DNA of 64,000 nucleotides from Rhopalosiphum padi (taxonomy: Eukaryota > Arthropoda > Insecta > Hemiptera > Aphididae): the NCBI RefSeq assembly GCF_020882245.1, contig NC_083600.1, positions 16,926,001-16,990,000 on the forward strand, in the 5' to 3' direction. Below the pieces are notes generated by a model that worked only from the letters and a program-made list of their open reading frames with translations, had not been told where the DNA came from and ran no database searches. This document shows positions 62,830 through 64,000 of the stretch, piece by piece; position 1 is the stretch's first letter, and each line of letters opens with the position of its first letter. The position numbers and the translations under genes are program-made.

Positions 62830-64000
62830 ATATTATAAGCATATGTACTAAAATCCTAACGAATAAAATATAATGTTTTGGTTGTACACATATGGCGTGG
62901 TAAAATTAAAAACACAAAATATATTTAAGGTAATCACTGTTGTGCACGTTTGAACTTTGATATTTTATTCACCATAATATATACATTATAATAATCTCTA
63001 TTAAAAACTATTTTAACATTTTTAACACTTTAGGTACCTGTTTTTTTTCACATATTTTATCAATCTCTAAATTCCAATAATATTTATTGGTATTATGTAT
63101 TACTTAGTTGTACAGATTAATAACTTTAGTTTATTCATTTATATCTATATTATGCATATTGAATGATTTTAGTGATATTATATGGTATCTTAATATTGAA
63201 TTGTTTTTGAAAAAAAATTAATATACTGATTTAAGATCTAGCATTAATTGTTATTAAAATACGAAATTTATTGTTGAGTAGTTCACTGTAATGTATTACA
63301 TTGGAATTCAATGATAATTGATAAATCATTGCATACGATTCTGAGCGAGGACGTTCAGTTAGTCTAATTATTAAGGGCATTCTGTTATATATTTATAAGA
63401 AATATTATAAAAATTATATTCGATCTATTATGTACCAATATATACTGTTCTAATGTTATCAGATATTTTTATATCGTTCACAAAATGTAATTTTTATCAG
63501 TCTGTGGTGATGAAAAATATGTTTTTATATCACAAAATATCAATGGAAATGGGGTTGAGGATTTTGGTTTTCTAAAAATTTGTATTGGCGGCGGAGGATA
63601 CTCGATTTATATAAAATGTATTATACGATATAATATATTGCGACATTAGTGCAAAATATTATTCTATGCTCGACTTTAAGCAACCTTATTGAAATACAAT
63701 GTTTGTTTAGTCACAATAATGTGGCGAGGCAAATGCGCATTGATTCTCTTTCTTTCTCTCTCTTATACTAGAGTACTAACTTATGTGAAGTGTGCGGGCG
63801 TAGTGCATAAAGTAGTAATATTATAAAGACCCTGTTATATTTATGTGGTTAGATGGTACGTATATTACAAAAATATATAAGTATAAATATAATATTTATG
63901 CTTATATAAAGTATACCCTAGTATAGCTTATACCCTCCTCAATTCCATCGCTGCCTGTCTTATGGGTACACTCAGAGTTCCTGAAAATGTGCAATCATGA
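62830..64000. other. AT-rich flank upstream of gene B, no gene seen
   Basis: Similarity to the gene A upstream region fades at about 62990. Near 63340 there is an end-like phrase (GATTCTGAGCG) of the interspersed repeat family. At 63720-63830 a CT-rich tract and a slightly less AT-rich patch have no recognisable coding sequence. Confidence 0.4.

Overview
The window is AT-rich animal nuclear DNA with spliced genes, GT-AG introns and many small transposon remnants. The gene families and the types of interspersed repeat point to an aphid or close hemipteran relative; that placement is inference, since no species-diagnostic marker is present.

Left part (1-19 kb) holds four conserved housekeeping genes. 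The alpha subunit of the AP-2 clathrin adaptor (19 coding exons, + strand, 2014-7913) is followed by about 4.5 kb of AT-rich DNA in which I see no gene. Three minus-strand genes come next: an intronless, strikingly GC-rich inositol-pentakisphosphate 2-kinase (12482-13762), a valacyclovir-hydrolase-like alpha/beta hydrolase with a mitochondrial-type N-terminus (13900-15958), and the GPI-anchor mannosyltransferase 2 PIG-V (17679-19085). The kinase start codon lies only 137 bp past the hydrolase stop codon.

Right part (about 20-63 kb) looks empty by ORF scanning because it has almost no long ORFs. Reading splice signals by eye on the minus strand gives two tandem paralogous genes made almost entirely of tiny exons. 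Gene A (42283 to 21990) has at least 16 coding exons and predicts 210 aa. Gene B (62665 to 47821) has 21 coding exons and predicts 241 aa. Both start with a signal peptide, both keep one open frame across every junction, and exon order, phase and many residues match between them. Exons are as short as 5, 9, 12, 13 and 18 nt, nearly all with phase-1 boundaries, and some lie inside small tandem duplications within introns. This architecture resembles microexon secreted-effector families of aphids (the bicycle family is the obvious comparison), but I cannot confirm membership.

The introns and intergenic stretches hold many mobile-element remnants: hAT-type MITEs with recognisable 8-bp target duplications, a 1.3-kb foldback element, elements built from clusters of a short repeated phrase (twice nested in each other), a tRNA-like SINE, and small fragments of reverse transcriptase and hAT transposase.
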